Source: Hyphomicrobium_A sp964405975
Lineage (GTDB): Bacteria > Pseudomonadota > Alphaproteobacteria > Rhizobiales > Hyphomicrobiaceae
Assembly: GCA_964405975.1 (NCBI GenBank)
Contig: CAYOPW010000031.1
Span: forward strand, 1-29,735
DNA length: 29,735 nt
Direction: 5' to 3'
The stretch's first letter is position 1; the number at the start of each line of letters is the position of its first letter. The position numbers and the translations under genes are program-made. The notes under the pieces were generated by a model. That model was not told the origin of the DNA and did not search any database. It saw only the letters and a list, made by a program, of their open reading frames with translations. Positions 15,792-23,847 of this stretch are shown piece by piece.

Positions 15792-17948
15792 TTAGCTTGC
15801 TCTAGCCTCGTACCTGCGCCGTCCGGTGAAACGCGCAAGCCGTTCTTGCGCCAACTGCTCCCCGAGACAGCGCTCAAGCCGGAATAGGTCAATGTCTACG
15901 ACCTCGAAGCCGAGGAAGGTGCCCGGCGGGTCGGGGAAAACGCCTGCGCGACGTCGGCCTTCCGTCACCATAACACCTGCGTCGAACCGGCCTTGGATGA
16001 CCTCGAACAAATCTTGCGCGGCACCGTGTCTACCAACGACAACAATGTGATCATAGGCCGTGTCCAGTGCGTCAAGCGCGAGATTGACCTGTTCTGGCTG
16101 GAGCAATGCTGCGGTGAGCGCCTCAGTGCCGCCACTTGGAATGAGATGCACGCGGCTGGCGGGCAGCCGCACAACAACGTCGTCAAATTTGGCCTGCCCT
16201 TGCAGGACCTCCGACAACCCTGGTTGTGATGGCGCACCGATCTTTGCCGCCACGCCGCTGCCGGCTGGGCACCAATCGACCAGCATCACTTCTGCGCCCG
16301 AAACCGTCAGTTCTTTTACAAGCTCGATTGCTTCGTCCGAGGGATCAAGCTCATCGGCCTCACCGGTGACCAATGTGCGGAACCCACCGGCTGCAGGCGC
16401 CCGGTGGCGCAATTGGTCGGCAAGTCCTGACACGGTTTCGAATACCAGCGGGATTTCAGATCTACCGGCGGGCGCGCGCCGCATGGTTTCGATGTTTATG
16501 AGCAGTGGCCCGGCTCCGTCCTTAACGCGATCAGCACCGGCCGTCGCATTGTTGCGCGCTTTCGCACCATGCCGCCAAGAGTTGACGCACGCCTTAATAA
16601 TCACCAAGACAAGGCCAATCAGCACGACAGCAAGACCGGCAATTACCGAGTTCGGTAGCAAGTTGGACCAGCTCGGATTTGAGGATGGCCGCGCCGGCAT
16701 TGTGATTGCTGCTGGTAGAGGGGCAGACCGGCTCTCGTTGGGCGCGCGGCTGGCTTCAAGACGCTGCTCCAAGCGCGCAAGCTCTGCCCGCTTCGATTCT
16801 GCGATCTCCTCATACTGGCGAACCTGCACGGCATCGTCTCCAGAGAGACTAAGGTGCGACCCCATCTCGTCAAGCCTGGCCTGCGCCTCCTCCATGCGAC
16901 GCCCCGCAATCGCGGCTTTTTTCTCAAGCGTCGCGAGAACCTTTTTGATCTCCCTGTTCGTTTGCCGTTTTAGACCTTCAAGTTCGGCGCGGAGCCGCCT
17001 CATGTGCGGATGCTCCGGTAACAAAGTCGCTGTTAACTCAGTGATACGCTTTTCGAGGCGCACCTGTTGTTGAATGAGGTTTTGAATTAACGGCGACTTT
17101 TGAACCTCCGGCAATTCAGCTGAGTTACCCAACGCCACCATTTCGCGGGCGTCTTCGACCCGGGCTGCCGCAGTAGCGCGAGCTGACCGCGCACTAGAGA
17201 GCTCTTGCCTTAGCGCATCCAATTCCTTTGAATTGCTTGCGGTACTGTCAGGAGCCTTATTGAAGATAGCTGCAAGCCCGCGGAACCGTTCAACGGCAAC
17301 TTCAGCTTCGGCGACTTCCTTCGTCAGCGCCGCGATCTTGCGTTGCAGGTCTTGCTGCAAGAGGGTCGCGCGCGAATCTACCCGCCGCTTCAGAAACACA
17401 ATGTAGGCCTCGGCAAGACGGTTGGAGACGTTCGCGGCAAGCTGGGGATCACTCGAGGTAAATCTGATGGATATTAAACGTCCGTCTTCGGCGGCGAGGA
17501 CCTTAAGACGCTTGTAGTAGGCGTCAAGAACGCGAACTTGCCGGGGCTTTGCCCTCAGCGGACCAGCCAATCCCAAGGGGCCCTTCAGGCGGGAGAGCAG
17601 ACCCGGCCCGCGCTGTGCATCATTGAATTCTGGATTGCCGGTCAAGAGCTCTTGCTCGATAACCTCGGCTGCGAGATCGCTCGACATAATGGCGCGCACG
17701 TGGGCCTCAATAGCCAACTTGTCTTGTTGCCTGCTCCAGCGAACGGGCGACGTGTTTGGCGTCCCCTCATCTGCGGCAGTGACCAATTGGATCTGCGCTT
17801 CAGAGGTGTATTGCGGCTGCACCCTCGACAGAACGCCGAAGGTGATGGCGCCAGCACTAATTCCGGCTAGGAGCAGGAGCGGCAATGCCTGGCGAATGCT
17901 GCGCCAAACTGTCGGAATCTCGGTCTTGTCAGGTGGGGCCGTGGTCAT
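15792..17948 (-). CDS. Wzz/Wzc-like polysaccharide co-polymerase with degenerate kinase domain
   Basis: The 718-residue product has the layout of polysaccharide co-polymerases. TM1 lies at about residues 22-43 (LPLLLLAGISAGAI), and the Wzz domain includes DPQLAANVSNRLAEAYI. A long periplasmic coiled coil (about 195-400) is followed by a Pro-rich stretch, TM2 at about 434-455 and a cytosolic Wzc/BY-kinase-like domain. That domain keeps the Walker A' aspartate (VMLVDWCP) and QPGLSEVLQG. The Walker A loop has become VTGEADELDPSDE, without the glycine-lysine-serine/threonine core, and Walker B is YDHIVVVG without its aspartate. Kinase activity is therefore unlikely; a structural or chain-length role in exopolysaccharide export is inferred. 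No glycosyltransferase, flippase or polymerase lies nearby. The start is uncertain (ATG 17948 or 17963; neither has a good ribosome-binding site). Confidence 0.85.
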   Translation of the reverse strand: MTTAPPDKTEIPTVWRSIRQALPLLLLAGISAGAITFGVLSRVQPQYTSEAQIQLVTAADEGTPNTSPVRWSRQQDKLAIEAHVRAIMSSDLAAEVIEQELLTGNPEFNDAQRGPGLLSRLKGPLGLAGPLRAKPRQVRVLDAYYKRLKVLAAEDGRLISIRFTSSDPQLAANVSNRLAEAYIVFLKRRVDSRATLLQQDLQRKIAALTKEVAEAEVAVERFRGLAAIFNKAPDSTASNSKELDALRQELSSARSARATAAARVEDAREMVALGNSAELPEVQKSPLIQNLIQQQVRLEKRITELTATLLPEHPHMRRLRAELEGLKRQTNREIKKVLATLEKKAAIAGRRMEEAQARLDEMGSHLSLSGDDAVQVRQYEEIAESKRAELARLEQRLEASRAPNESRSAPLPAAITMPARPSSNPSWSNLLPNSVIAGLAVVLIGLVLVIIKACVNSWRHGAKARNNATAGADRVKDGAGPLLINIETMRRAPAGRSEIPLVFETVSGLADQLRHRAPAAGGFRTLVTGEADELDPSDEAIELVKELTVSGAEVMLVDWCPAGSGVAAKIGAPSQPGLSEVLQGQAKFDDVVVRLPASRVHLIPSGGTEALTAALLQPEQVNLALDALDTAYDHIVVVGRHGAAQDLFEVIQGRFDAGVMVTEGRRRAGVFPDPPGTFLGFEVVDIDLFRLERCLGEQLAQERLARFTGRRRYEARAS

Positions 17949-18140
17949 ATGGACGCATACCATTCAAAGCAAGCGCTAATAATTGCCCCAATTTAGAGCG
18001 CTCACTGGTAACGATTTCATTAAACATGCCTTCCAAAGACGATCTCTTATAGCGCGCGTTAACGAGTTGGCTCACTCGGGCGAGCCTTACACTAGCAATT
18101 CTGCAGGGTTGCATCGCCGGTGCCCCAGCGCGTGCCGGCG

Positions 18141-19265
18141 TTATCGAATGCTCAGCAAATGATTATCGAACGCGCGGCCCGGAAACGATGCCGTCATGAG
18201 ATGCGTGTGGTCTGGCGTTTCCGTCTGCACGACACCCATGCCTGAGCTCAAGGCAAATTCCGATTTGGAAACACCTGCAAGACCGCAGCCGTCGGCCAGC
18301 TGCGTTTCACCGATCACGATCGCGCGTTCGGCATCAATGTACAAAATGCGCCCGGCGCGCGGTGCGGAGGCCGCGAGCACGCGCCCGTCCCCACTTACTG
18401 CCACAGAACCGATGTAGCCGGCGAGCGCAGCACCCAGCGGGGTTTCCGGCTCAAGCAGGCGCAGCGGGGCGTCCAGGCTTGCGCAGCCGACAAGCTCCGG
18501 TGACTCGCCTGCTGAACCTTGCCACTGTCCGCCAAACCAAACGGCCCCATTTGCGTCCGCCGCGATATGCCGGATGGAAAGTTTGTGTAGGGCCGCGTTG
18601 AGCATGTGCTGAGCAAGCAGCAAACCTGTTGTGCTGTCGATGAAGGAGAGAGACGGCTCCATGGTGTCGAGATTTAACTTTTTGCGACCCGTTTTTATGT
18701 CCGTCTCTATACCGCCGTTGGCGACGGCAAGCGTCTTGCCGTCGGAGAGCATAATCACTTCATGAGGGCCGATCCCGTACGTGGGCATCTCGCCGATACG
18801 CGCAAAACCGCCAGTCGCGTTGTAGATGCCGAGCAGTCCCTGTCGCGTGTCGTGGTCGTGCTCAGTGGCGTAGAGCAAACGCCCGTCAGCGGAAAAGACG
18901 CCATGGCCATAGAAGTGCCGGTTCTTCGGAGTCGGAAAAAGCACCGGCTCCCGGCGGCCATTCACGTCGAAGGCCAGCGCGAACGATCCCGGCCGGCGCG
19001 CAAAAACGACAGCCGTCCCGCTTGAGCGTTCGATCGCGATGTCATGGCCGCGCCCTTCAAGCGCGATCTCCTGGACAATCATGCCGTCCAATGTCAGGAC
19101 CACGACCGAGTAACTGCCATCCGGCCTTCGGCAGGCGGAGATGAGATCGCCTGCCGCAACTTGACCGTCCTCCGCACCGCTTTCCAACATTCCTGCGAAT
19201 GCGCCGGAGGTTGAGCAAAGCATCAGCGCGGCACCGATCATAAAGTCTCGCCGATCAATCGCCAT
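18141..19265 (-). CDS. DUF1513 (COG3490) periplasmic beta-propeller-like protein
   Basis: The 374-residue product starts with a Tat-type signal, IDRRDFMIGAALML followed by GAFAG, so it is probably exported folded. The rest is made of repeated beta-strand units such as GHGVFSADGRLLYATEHDHD, typical of a beta-propeller. Conserved pieces include GHDIA, FYGHGVFS, GIGPHEV and HIAADANGAVWFGGQWQG. This matches the DUF1513 family, which in many proteobacteria is encoded together with imelysins and a DUF1111 oxidoreductase; its role is unknown. Its ATG lies inside the end of the upstream imelysin gene (11-base overlap), so translation is coupled. It is the distal gene of the leftward arm of the iron-linked locus. 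Confidence 0.88.
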   Translation of the reverse strand: MAIDRRDFMIGAALMLCSTSGAFAGMLESGAEDGQVAAGDLISACRRPDGSYSVVVLTLDGMIVQEIALEGRGHDIAIERSSGTAVVFARRPGSFALAFDVNGRREPVLFPTPKNRHFYGHGVFSADGRLLYATEHDHDTRQGLLGIYNATGGFARIGEMPTYGIGPHEVIMLSDGKTLAVANGGIETDIKTGRKKLNLDTMEPSLSFIDSTTGLLLAQHMLNAALHKLSIRHIAADANGAVWFGGQWQGSAGESPELVGCASLDAPLRLLEPETPLGAALAGYIGSVAVSGDGRVLAASAPRAGRILYIDAERAIVIGETQLADGCGLAGVSKSEFALSSGMGVVQTETPDHTHLMTASFPGRAFDNHLLSIR

Positions 19266-20355
19266 CGAGTTCGTTGAATCCTATTGTCAGACTTGCAGCA
19301 GGCGCGATTTTCCGGCCAATCAATTTGCGAATGCCCTCAACTTGAAAGCGCAAGAAGCGCAGCTGGCGTTCGCGTTCGGGCCGGTGTTTCCCATCTGCAA
19401 ATGACTGCGCCTCAACGGGGCCCTCACGCGCAACCCTATCAAAAGTGCCCGCTATCCATGGCTTCATCCAACTCTCGCTTTCGGGGATGTATGCTGATAG
19501 GCCCATTTTCTGGTAGTAGCGCTGGCACGAAGTGACAGAGGCCGCGAAATAGTCTGCGCTCAACCCGGAACGCGCGAATGGCAATCGCGGCTTCTTTCCA
19601 GGTTTAGACTGAGCCACAATCATCGGCATGATCTGACGGTCCTGGATCAATTGTAATCCGGTTACCAGCGCGCGTACCAGCGCTGCGGCAGACTCTGCAG
19701 ATGACCTGTATTGAACATTGTCCGGGCCAGGGTTTAGCAACGTTTCGCGCCAGCCATTGGCCCCGGTCCACCCCAAGACGGACCCTCGCGCAATATTCTT
19801 AACGTTTTCGGCGATGCTAATGGCAAAGCGGCACCGGTAACGGCCGTCCTCACTATCGGCCAGAATGAAGTGCTTCTTGCTGGTCAGCAGTATTTGAAGT
19901 GCTGGCAGGCCTTGAACCGCAACGCTCTTTTTTGCGAGAACGTGCGGATCGAGGACTGCCGCATCGCGTCGCGCCAGCAGTCTGTTCATTTGGCGCTCGA
20001 CGACGCGCCTGGTGTCTGGTGAAAAGTCAAAGCGCTCTGCGCGCGCATTCTCACCCAACGGGCCTAAGCGTAGGAATGCCACTCCAGCCCAAGCAAGCAC
20101 GGTGGTCTTGAAGTCATCCTGAATTGCACTCAGCTTCCCCGCCGGATCTTCGCATGTTTGGCCAAGCGTTGTTGCCAGCCTCGCCGTTGCCAACTCCAGC
20201 TTTTCAAAACTTGGAATGATGTAGCCGTCAATCGTCCGCTCATTGAGCTTGGCGAGCGGCTGCGCAGCATGAGCTGTCCCTTGGCCTGTCACACCAAAAA
20301 GAGCGAATGCGGACAAACTGATTATTGGAATAAGCCTAGGCACAACCCATCTCAT
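19255..20355 (-). CDS. Imelysin-family periplasmic protein (COG3489 type)
   Basis: The product (366 residues from ATG 20355) begins with a signal peptide (MRWVVPRLIPIISLSAFALF, then AHAAQ) and a helical imelysin-like body: IIPSFEKLELATARLA, SAIQDDFKTTVLAWAGVAF and GLPALQILLTS. Imelysin domains are metal-linked periplasmic helical bundles, some called ICMP or IrpA. In this copy the GxHxxE position reads GLPALQ (149-154), so the putative metal-binding His and Glu are missing. The open frame goes up to 20442, but only ATG 20355 gives a signal peptide; no strong ribosome-binding site is seen. It is divergent from the second imelysin across a 330-base promoter region with an iron-box-like element and overlaps the DUF1513 gene. 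Confidence 0.82.
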   Translation of the reverse strand: MRWVVPRLIPIISLSAFALFGVTGQGTAHAAQPLAKLNERTIDGYIIPSFEKLELATARLATTLGQTCEDPAGKLSAIQDDFKTTVLAWAGVAFLRLGPLGENARAERFDFSPDTRRVVERQMNRLLARRDAAVLDPHVLAKKSVAVQGLPALQILLTSKKHFILADSEDGRYRCRFAISIAENVKNIARGSVLGWTGANGWRETLLNPGPDNVQYRSSAESAAALVRALVTGLQLIQDRQIMPMIVAQSKPGKKPRLPFARSGLSADYFAASVTSCQRYYQKMGLSAYIPESESWMKPWIAGTFDRVAREGPVEAQSFADGKHRPERERQLRFLRFQVEGIRKLIGRKIAPAASLTIGFNELDGD

Positions 20356-20685
20356 CGGCGCCGCTACGACTATGCGCAGGCGCGGCGAAATCCCGCACGC
20401 CAGAGCCGTATGGTCATCGTTTGTCGCCGCACACAACAGCATTGCGCCCGCGTTGCCCCATCCTCGCAGTTAGTTGATGACCTCGGCCGCAAAATATTTC
20501 TTGACTATTGAAGTCATAAAATATTTTCATCGGCCCAAGTCGCGTGCCGCCCTTGTTTAGAATCGTTTTTGCGCAATTGCATGCAAGCTTAACGCGCAAA
20601 TTCGATTGTGGTGCCGTCTCGCGATTGCTGACGTACTTACGATTGATGGAAATTATCGGCTCGCAACGACAAGGACAGACGTACC
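20356..20685. other. Divergent promoter region of the imelysin locus
   Basis: The 330 bases between the two imelysin starts hold no supportable gene. They contain the iron-box-like element at 20502-20516, flanked by AAAATATTTC (20491-20500) and the perfect palindrome AAAATATTTT (20518-20527). Further right, TTTAGAA at about 20556-20562 resembles one half of an Irr-type ICE motif, but the other half is missing. I cannot assign -10 and -35 boxes with confidence for either direction. Confidence 0.5.
20502..20516. promoter_or_regulatory. Iron-rhodo-box-like operator (TGA-N9-TCA)
   Basis: TGACT-ATTGA-AGTCA is a perfect 5-bp inverted repeat and fits the TGA-N9-TCA form of the iron-rhodo-box, which is bound by the iron regulator RirA in rhizobia and relatives. 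It lies between divergent genes of a family known to be iron-regulated in other bacteria. The match is seen directly; that RirA or a similar regulator uses it here is inferred. Confidence 0.6.
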
Positions 20686-21966
20686 ATGCGCAGAATTCTC
20701 GGTGCCGCGATTGCCGCAGGGCTCTTGAGCGCAACATGCATATCCGCTTTTGCAGAAAAGGCGCCGGACGCCGCCGCGATCGCGAAAACCTATGCTGATG
20801 TCGCCGAAGCGGGATATGCCGACTCACTTAGCGAAGCCCAAAAACTCAAGACGGCCGTCGATCAGCTCATCGCCAAGCCCACCGATGACAATCTCAAGGC
20901 CGCCCGCCAAGCCTGGATTGCCGCGCGCATTCCCTACATGCAGACCGAAGCTTACCGCTTCGGCAACCCTATCGTTGATGAATGGGAAGGTAAGGTCAAC
21001 GCGTGGCCACTCGATGAAGGGCTCATTGATTACGTCTCTGCCGAGTATGGCAACGAGTCGCCTGAGAACGATCTCTACGTGGCGAATGTCATCGCCAAGA
21101 CGGCGATCAAGATCGGCGGCAAAGAAGTCGACACGTCCAAGATCACCAAGGAGCTTCTTGCCGACAAGCTACAGGAAGCTGGCGGCGTGGAGTCAAACGT
21201 TGCCACCGGCTATCACGCCATTGAGTTTTTGCTCTGGGGCCAGGATCTCAACGGCACCGGTCCGGGTGCTGGTAAGCGGCCCGCAAGCGACTTTGACCCA
21301 AATAATTGCACAGGCGGCAACTGCGAGCGCCGCGCAGAATACCTTGCGGCAGCCACCAATCTCCTGATTGACGATCTGACCTGGATGACTGAGCAGTGGG
21401 GGACCTCTGGCGCCGCCAGAGAAGCGGTGATGGCCAACGGCGGCAAGGCCGGGCTGGTAGCCATCTTCAAAGGACTTGGCAGCTTGTCCTATGGTGAGTT
21501 GGCTGGTGAGCGCATGAAGCTTGGCCTGCTCATCCACGATCCGGAGGAAGAGCACGATTGCTTCTCAGACAACACACACAATTCACATTATTACGACGTG
21601 AAAGGCGTCAAGAACGTCTACCTGGGCAGATATGCGCGTACCGACGGGACCACGATTTCTGGTCCCAGTCCATCGGATTTGGTGCACGCTAGCTCACCGG
21701 ATCTGGATAAGAATGTGCGCGCGGCCATTGATAAAACAATGACGCGTATGGGTGAGATCGTGAAGCGCGCTGAAGGCGGCGAGGCCTACGATCAAATGAT
21801 TGGGGAGGATAACGCTGAGGGTAACAAGGCCATCAACGCCGCCATAAGAGCGCTCATTGGGCAGGCCAAGCAGTTCGAGCGTGCGATCGCTGCACTGAAA
21901 TTGGAAACAATCGAGTTCGAGGGTTCGGACAGCCTCGATGACCCGGCAAAGGTCACATCACAATAA
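20686..21966 (+). CDS. Imelysin-family iron-regulated protein (IrpA/COG3487 type)
   Basis: The 426-residue product has a signal peptide (MRRILGAAIAAGLLS to AFAEK, cleavage near residue 23) and a full imelysin (peptidase M75) domain. The conserved metal-site motif GxHxxE is present as GYHAIE (175-180), followed by FLLWGQDLNGTGPGAGKRP. A second family block is EEEHDCFSDNTHNSHYYD, and AWPLDEGLIDYV is also typical. Members such as cyanobacterial IrpA are periplasmic or outer-surface proteins needed or induced under iron limitation; peptidase activity is doubtful. The ATG at 20686 has AAGGA 10 bases upstream. Its TAA overlaps the ATG of the DUF1111 gene (TAATG), indicating coupled translation. The iron-box-like element lies about 170 bases upstream. 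Confidence 0.93.
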   Translation: MRRILGAAIAAGLLSATCISAFAEKAPDAAAIAKTYADVAEAGYADSLSEAQKLKTAVDQLIAKPTDDNLKAARQAWIAARIPYMQTEAYRFGNPIVDEWEGKVNAWPLDEGLIDYVSAEYGNESPENDLYVANVIAKTAIKIGGKEVDTSKITKELLADKLQEAGGVESNVATGYHAIEFLLWGQDLNGTGPGAGKRPASDFDPNNCTGGNCERRAEYLAAATNLLIDDLTWMTEQWGTSGAAREAVMANGGKAGLVAIFKGLGSLSYGELAGERMKLGLLIHDPEEEHDCFSDNTHNSHYYDVKGVKNVYLGRYARTDGTTISGPSPSDLVHASSPDLDKNVRAAIDKTMTRMGEIVKRAEGGEAYDQMIGEDNAEGNKAINAAIRALIGQAKQFERAIAALKLETIEFEGSDSLDDPAKVTSQ

Positions 21967-23477
21967 TGCCGCTAGAGAGAATGCCGCTCAGCGTGAGAAT
22001 GAAGTTTGACCTGCTAGCGCTGCTGCTACCAGGGGTGCTGGCCTTCTTCCTAGCAGGCGTCGCTAGCACTGTTGATGCTGGCAAAGAGACGCCCAAGCTT
22101 GCCACAGAGCCCGGCGAAAAGAACCCTGGCGGAACGGCCACCACACGCAAAGGCATCAATACGCGTGACGCGTTTTCTCAATCTTCGACCGGTATCGGTT
22201 TTGAGGGCGAGGCAAAGTTCAAGGTTGGCAACGCCATTTTTCGCAAGTTGTGGGTGTCGGCACCGGCCTCGACGAAAAGCTCTGACGGCCTGGGACCGCT
22301 GTTTAATTCACGCTCGTGTCAGAGCTGCCACTTCAAGGACGGACGCGGTCATCCGCCCTCTGCCAACTATCCTGACGACACCGCCGAGTCCATGTTCCTG
22401 CGGCTCTCAATCCCGCCTGAGACGGACGCGCAAAAGCAACGTTTGGCCGAACACCGCGTCAATTCAATCGATGAGCCAACCTACGGCGGGCAGCTCCAGG
22501 ACTTCGCTATCCAAGGCCACGATAGCGAGGGCCACATGCACATCGCCTATGAGGACGTGCCTGTGACGCTCGGCGACGGCACGAGGGTAACACTGCGCAG
22601 ACCTACCTACTCCATCACAGACCTTAAGTACGGCCCCTCGCATCCTAAGACAATGATGTCGCCGCGTATCGCGCCGCCCATGATCGGTCTGGGATTGATC
22701 GAGGCCGTGCCCGAAGCTCAGATACGAGCCAACGCCGACCCGGGTGATGACAATGGCGACGGTATCTCAGGCCGTACCAACGAGGTCTGGTCAATGGAAG
22801 CTGGGCGTCCAATGCTGGGACGCTTCGGATGGAAGGCTGGTGTGCCCACCATTCGAGAGCAAACCGCGAGCGCATTTTCCGGCGACATCGGCCTTTCGTC
22901 GGCGCTCGTTCCAAAACCGTCAGGTGATTGCACAAAGGCGCAAGCCTTCTGCATCACCGCCCCGAACGGTAATACGGAACGCGATGGTGGCTTCGAAATT
23001 GGTCCGACGCTCTTCGACTTCGTGACGTTTTATTCTCAAAACCTCGCCGTGCCGAAGAGGCGCACTATGGACGACCCCAATGTGAAAAAGGGAAAGGCGA
23101 TATTTCATGAGCTTGGGTGTGCGTCCTGCCATACGCCCTCATTTACAACCGGCAAAGTCGACAGGCAGCCCCATCTCAGCAACCAACGCATCTGGCCCTA
23201 TACGGATATGCTGCTTCACGACATGGGCGAAGGCCTCGCTGACAATCGCCCCGAGGGCGTGGCCAATGGTCAGGAATGGCGCACGCCACCCCTATGGGGC
23301 ATTGGGCTGACGGAGACGGTGAGCGGACACACCTTCTTCCTGCACGACGGGCGCGCGCGCAACCTCGAAGAGGCTATTCTGTGGCACGGTGGCGAGGCAC
23401 AAGTGGCCCGCGACGGCTACACAGCCTTGTCAAAGGCTGATCGCAATGCGCTCATCAATTTTGTCGAATCGTTGTGA
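21966..23477 (+). CDS. Dihaem oxidoreductase, DUF1111 (COG3488, putative thiol oxidoreductase)
   Basis: The 503-residue product is exported (hydrophobic segment LLALLLPGVLAFFLAGV at about 16-32). It has two c-type haem motifs, CQSCH (118-122) and CASCH (385-389). Between them is a calcium-site-like loop DPGDDNGDGISG and the stretch APPMIGLGLIEAVP typical of the DHOR family, distant relatives of MauG and bacterial cytochrome c peroxidase. The substrate is unknown. In many genomes this gene sits beside imelysins, suggesting redox handling of iron in the periplasm; that is inference. The ATG at 21966 overlaps the preceding stop; in-frame ATGs at 21981 (AGAGAG just upstream) and 21999 are alternatives. 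A small secreted-protein gene follows at 106 bases. Confidence 0.93.
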   Translation: MPLERMPLSVRMKFDLLALLLPGVLAFFLAGVASTVDAGKETPKLATEPGEKNPGGTATTRKGINTRDAFSQSSTGIGFEGEAKFKVGNAIFRKLWVSAPASTKSSDGLGPLFNSRSCQSCHFKDGRGHPPSANYPDDTAESMFLRLSIPPETDAQKQRLAEHRVNSIDEPTYGGQLQDFAIQGHDSEGHMHIAYEDVPVTLGDGTRVTLRRPTYSITDLKYGPSHPKTMMSPRIAPPMIGLGLIEAVPEAQIRANADPGDDNGDGISGRTNEVWSMEAGRPMLGRFGWKAGVPTIREQTASAFSGDIGLSSALVPKPSGDCTKAQAFCITAPNGNTERDGGFEIGPTLFDFVTFYSQNLAVPKRRTMDDPNVKKGKAIFHELGCASCHTPSFTTGKVDRQPHLSNQRIWPYTDMLLHDMGEGLADNRPEGVANGQEWRTPPLWGIGLTETVSGHTFFLHDGRARNLEEAILWHGGEAQVARDGYTALSKADRNALINFVESL

Positions 23478-23583
23478 GAAGTTGTAATAGCGGCTGGCGC
23501 AATCCAATGTGTGCCGGAAGCGCACGCGACGATCTATCAACTGCGAACCGCGAAACGGCCTGCGAGAGTTGGAGGCTACTGTT

Positions 23584-23814
23584 ATGAAACACCGGCTCGG
23601 CGTTCTCATTTGTGCACTTGCTCCGCTCATCATGATGCAGCCGTCACTTGCTCAGGAAGACCAAGGCGGCATGGAACCGATGGAAGACGCGGACGCTGAT
23701 GCGCCCTCGCCGCTCGCTGACCCGTACCAGCCAGAACCCGGCGATCCTGACCCGTTCGCCTCTGAGGACGCGCCCGGCGAAGAGCCCGGACCGCTCAATC
23801 CGGCCGACAATTGA
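23584..23814 (+). CDS. Small, extremely acidic proline-rich secreted protein
   Basis: This 76-residue protein matches no family I know. Residues 1-24 form a signal peptide (MKHRLGVLICALAPLIMM, cleavage after SLAQ). The remaining 52 residues hold 16 Asp/Glu, 12 Pro and no Lys, Arg, His or Cys, so the mature protein should be disordered and strongly negative. The gene is well supported: GGAGG lies 8 bases before the ATG at 23584, and the signal peptide is clear. The frame is open upstream to 23509, but that part is not signal-like. It follows the DUF1111 gene by 106 bases with no visible terminator, so it is probably the last gene of the imelysin operon. Binding of metal ions or of a basic partner is conceivable but unproven. 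Confidence 0.75.
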   Translation: MKHRLGVLICALAPLIMMQPSLAQEDQGGMEPMEDADADAPSPLADPYQPEPGDPDPFASEDAPGEEPGPLNPADN

Positions 23815-23847
23815 CGGCTAAGGTCATCGAAACTGACGCCCCACCGG

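Noticed and set aside
16060..17073. Long plus-strand open frame of 337 codons
   Set aside because: It is antisense to the Wzz/Wzc-like gene, its translation shows low-complexity Ser/Arg/Ala content and no recognisable domain.
18046..18062. CtrA-like site (TTAA, seven bases, TATA) upstream of the Wzz/Wzc-like gene
   Set aside because: The second half-site does not match TTAA, so one good half is expected by chance.
17929..18114. 61-codon minus-strand frame upstream of the Wzz/Wzc-like gene
   Set aside because: It overlaps the start of that gene in another frame and has no signal peptide, domain or convincing ribosome-binding site.
20556..20575. Irr/ICE-type motif in the imelysin promoter region
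   Set aside because: Only the TTTAGAA half is present; the paired TTCTAAA half is missing.
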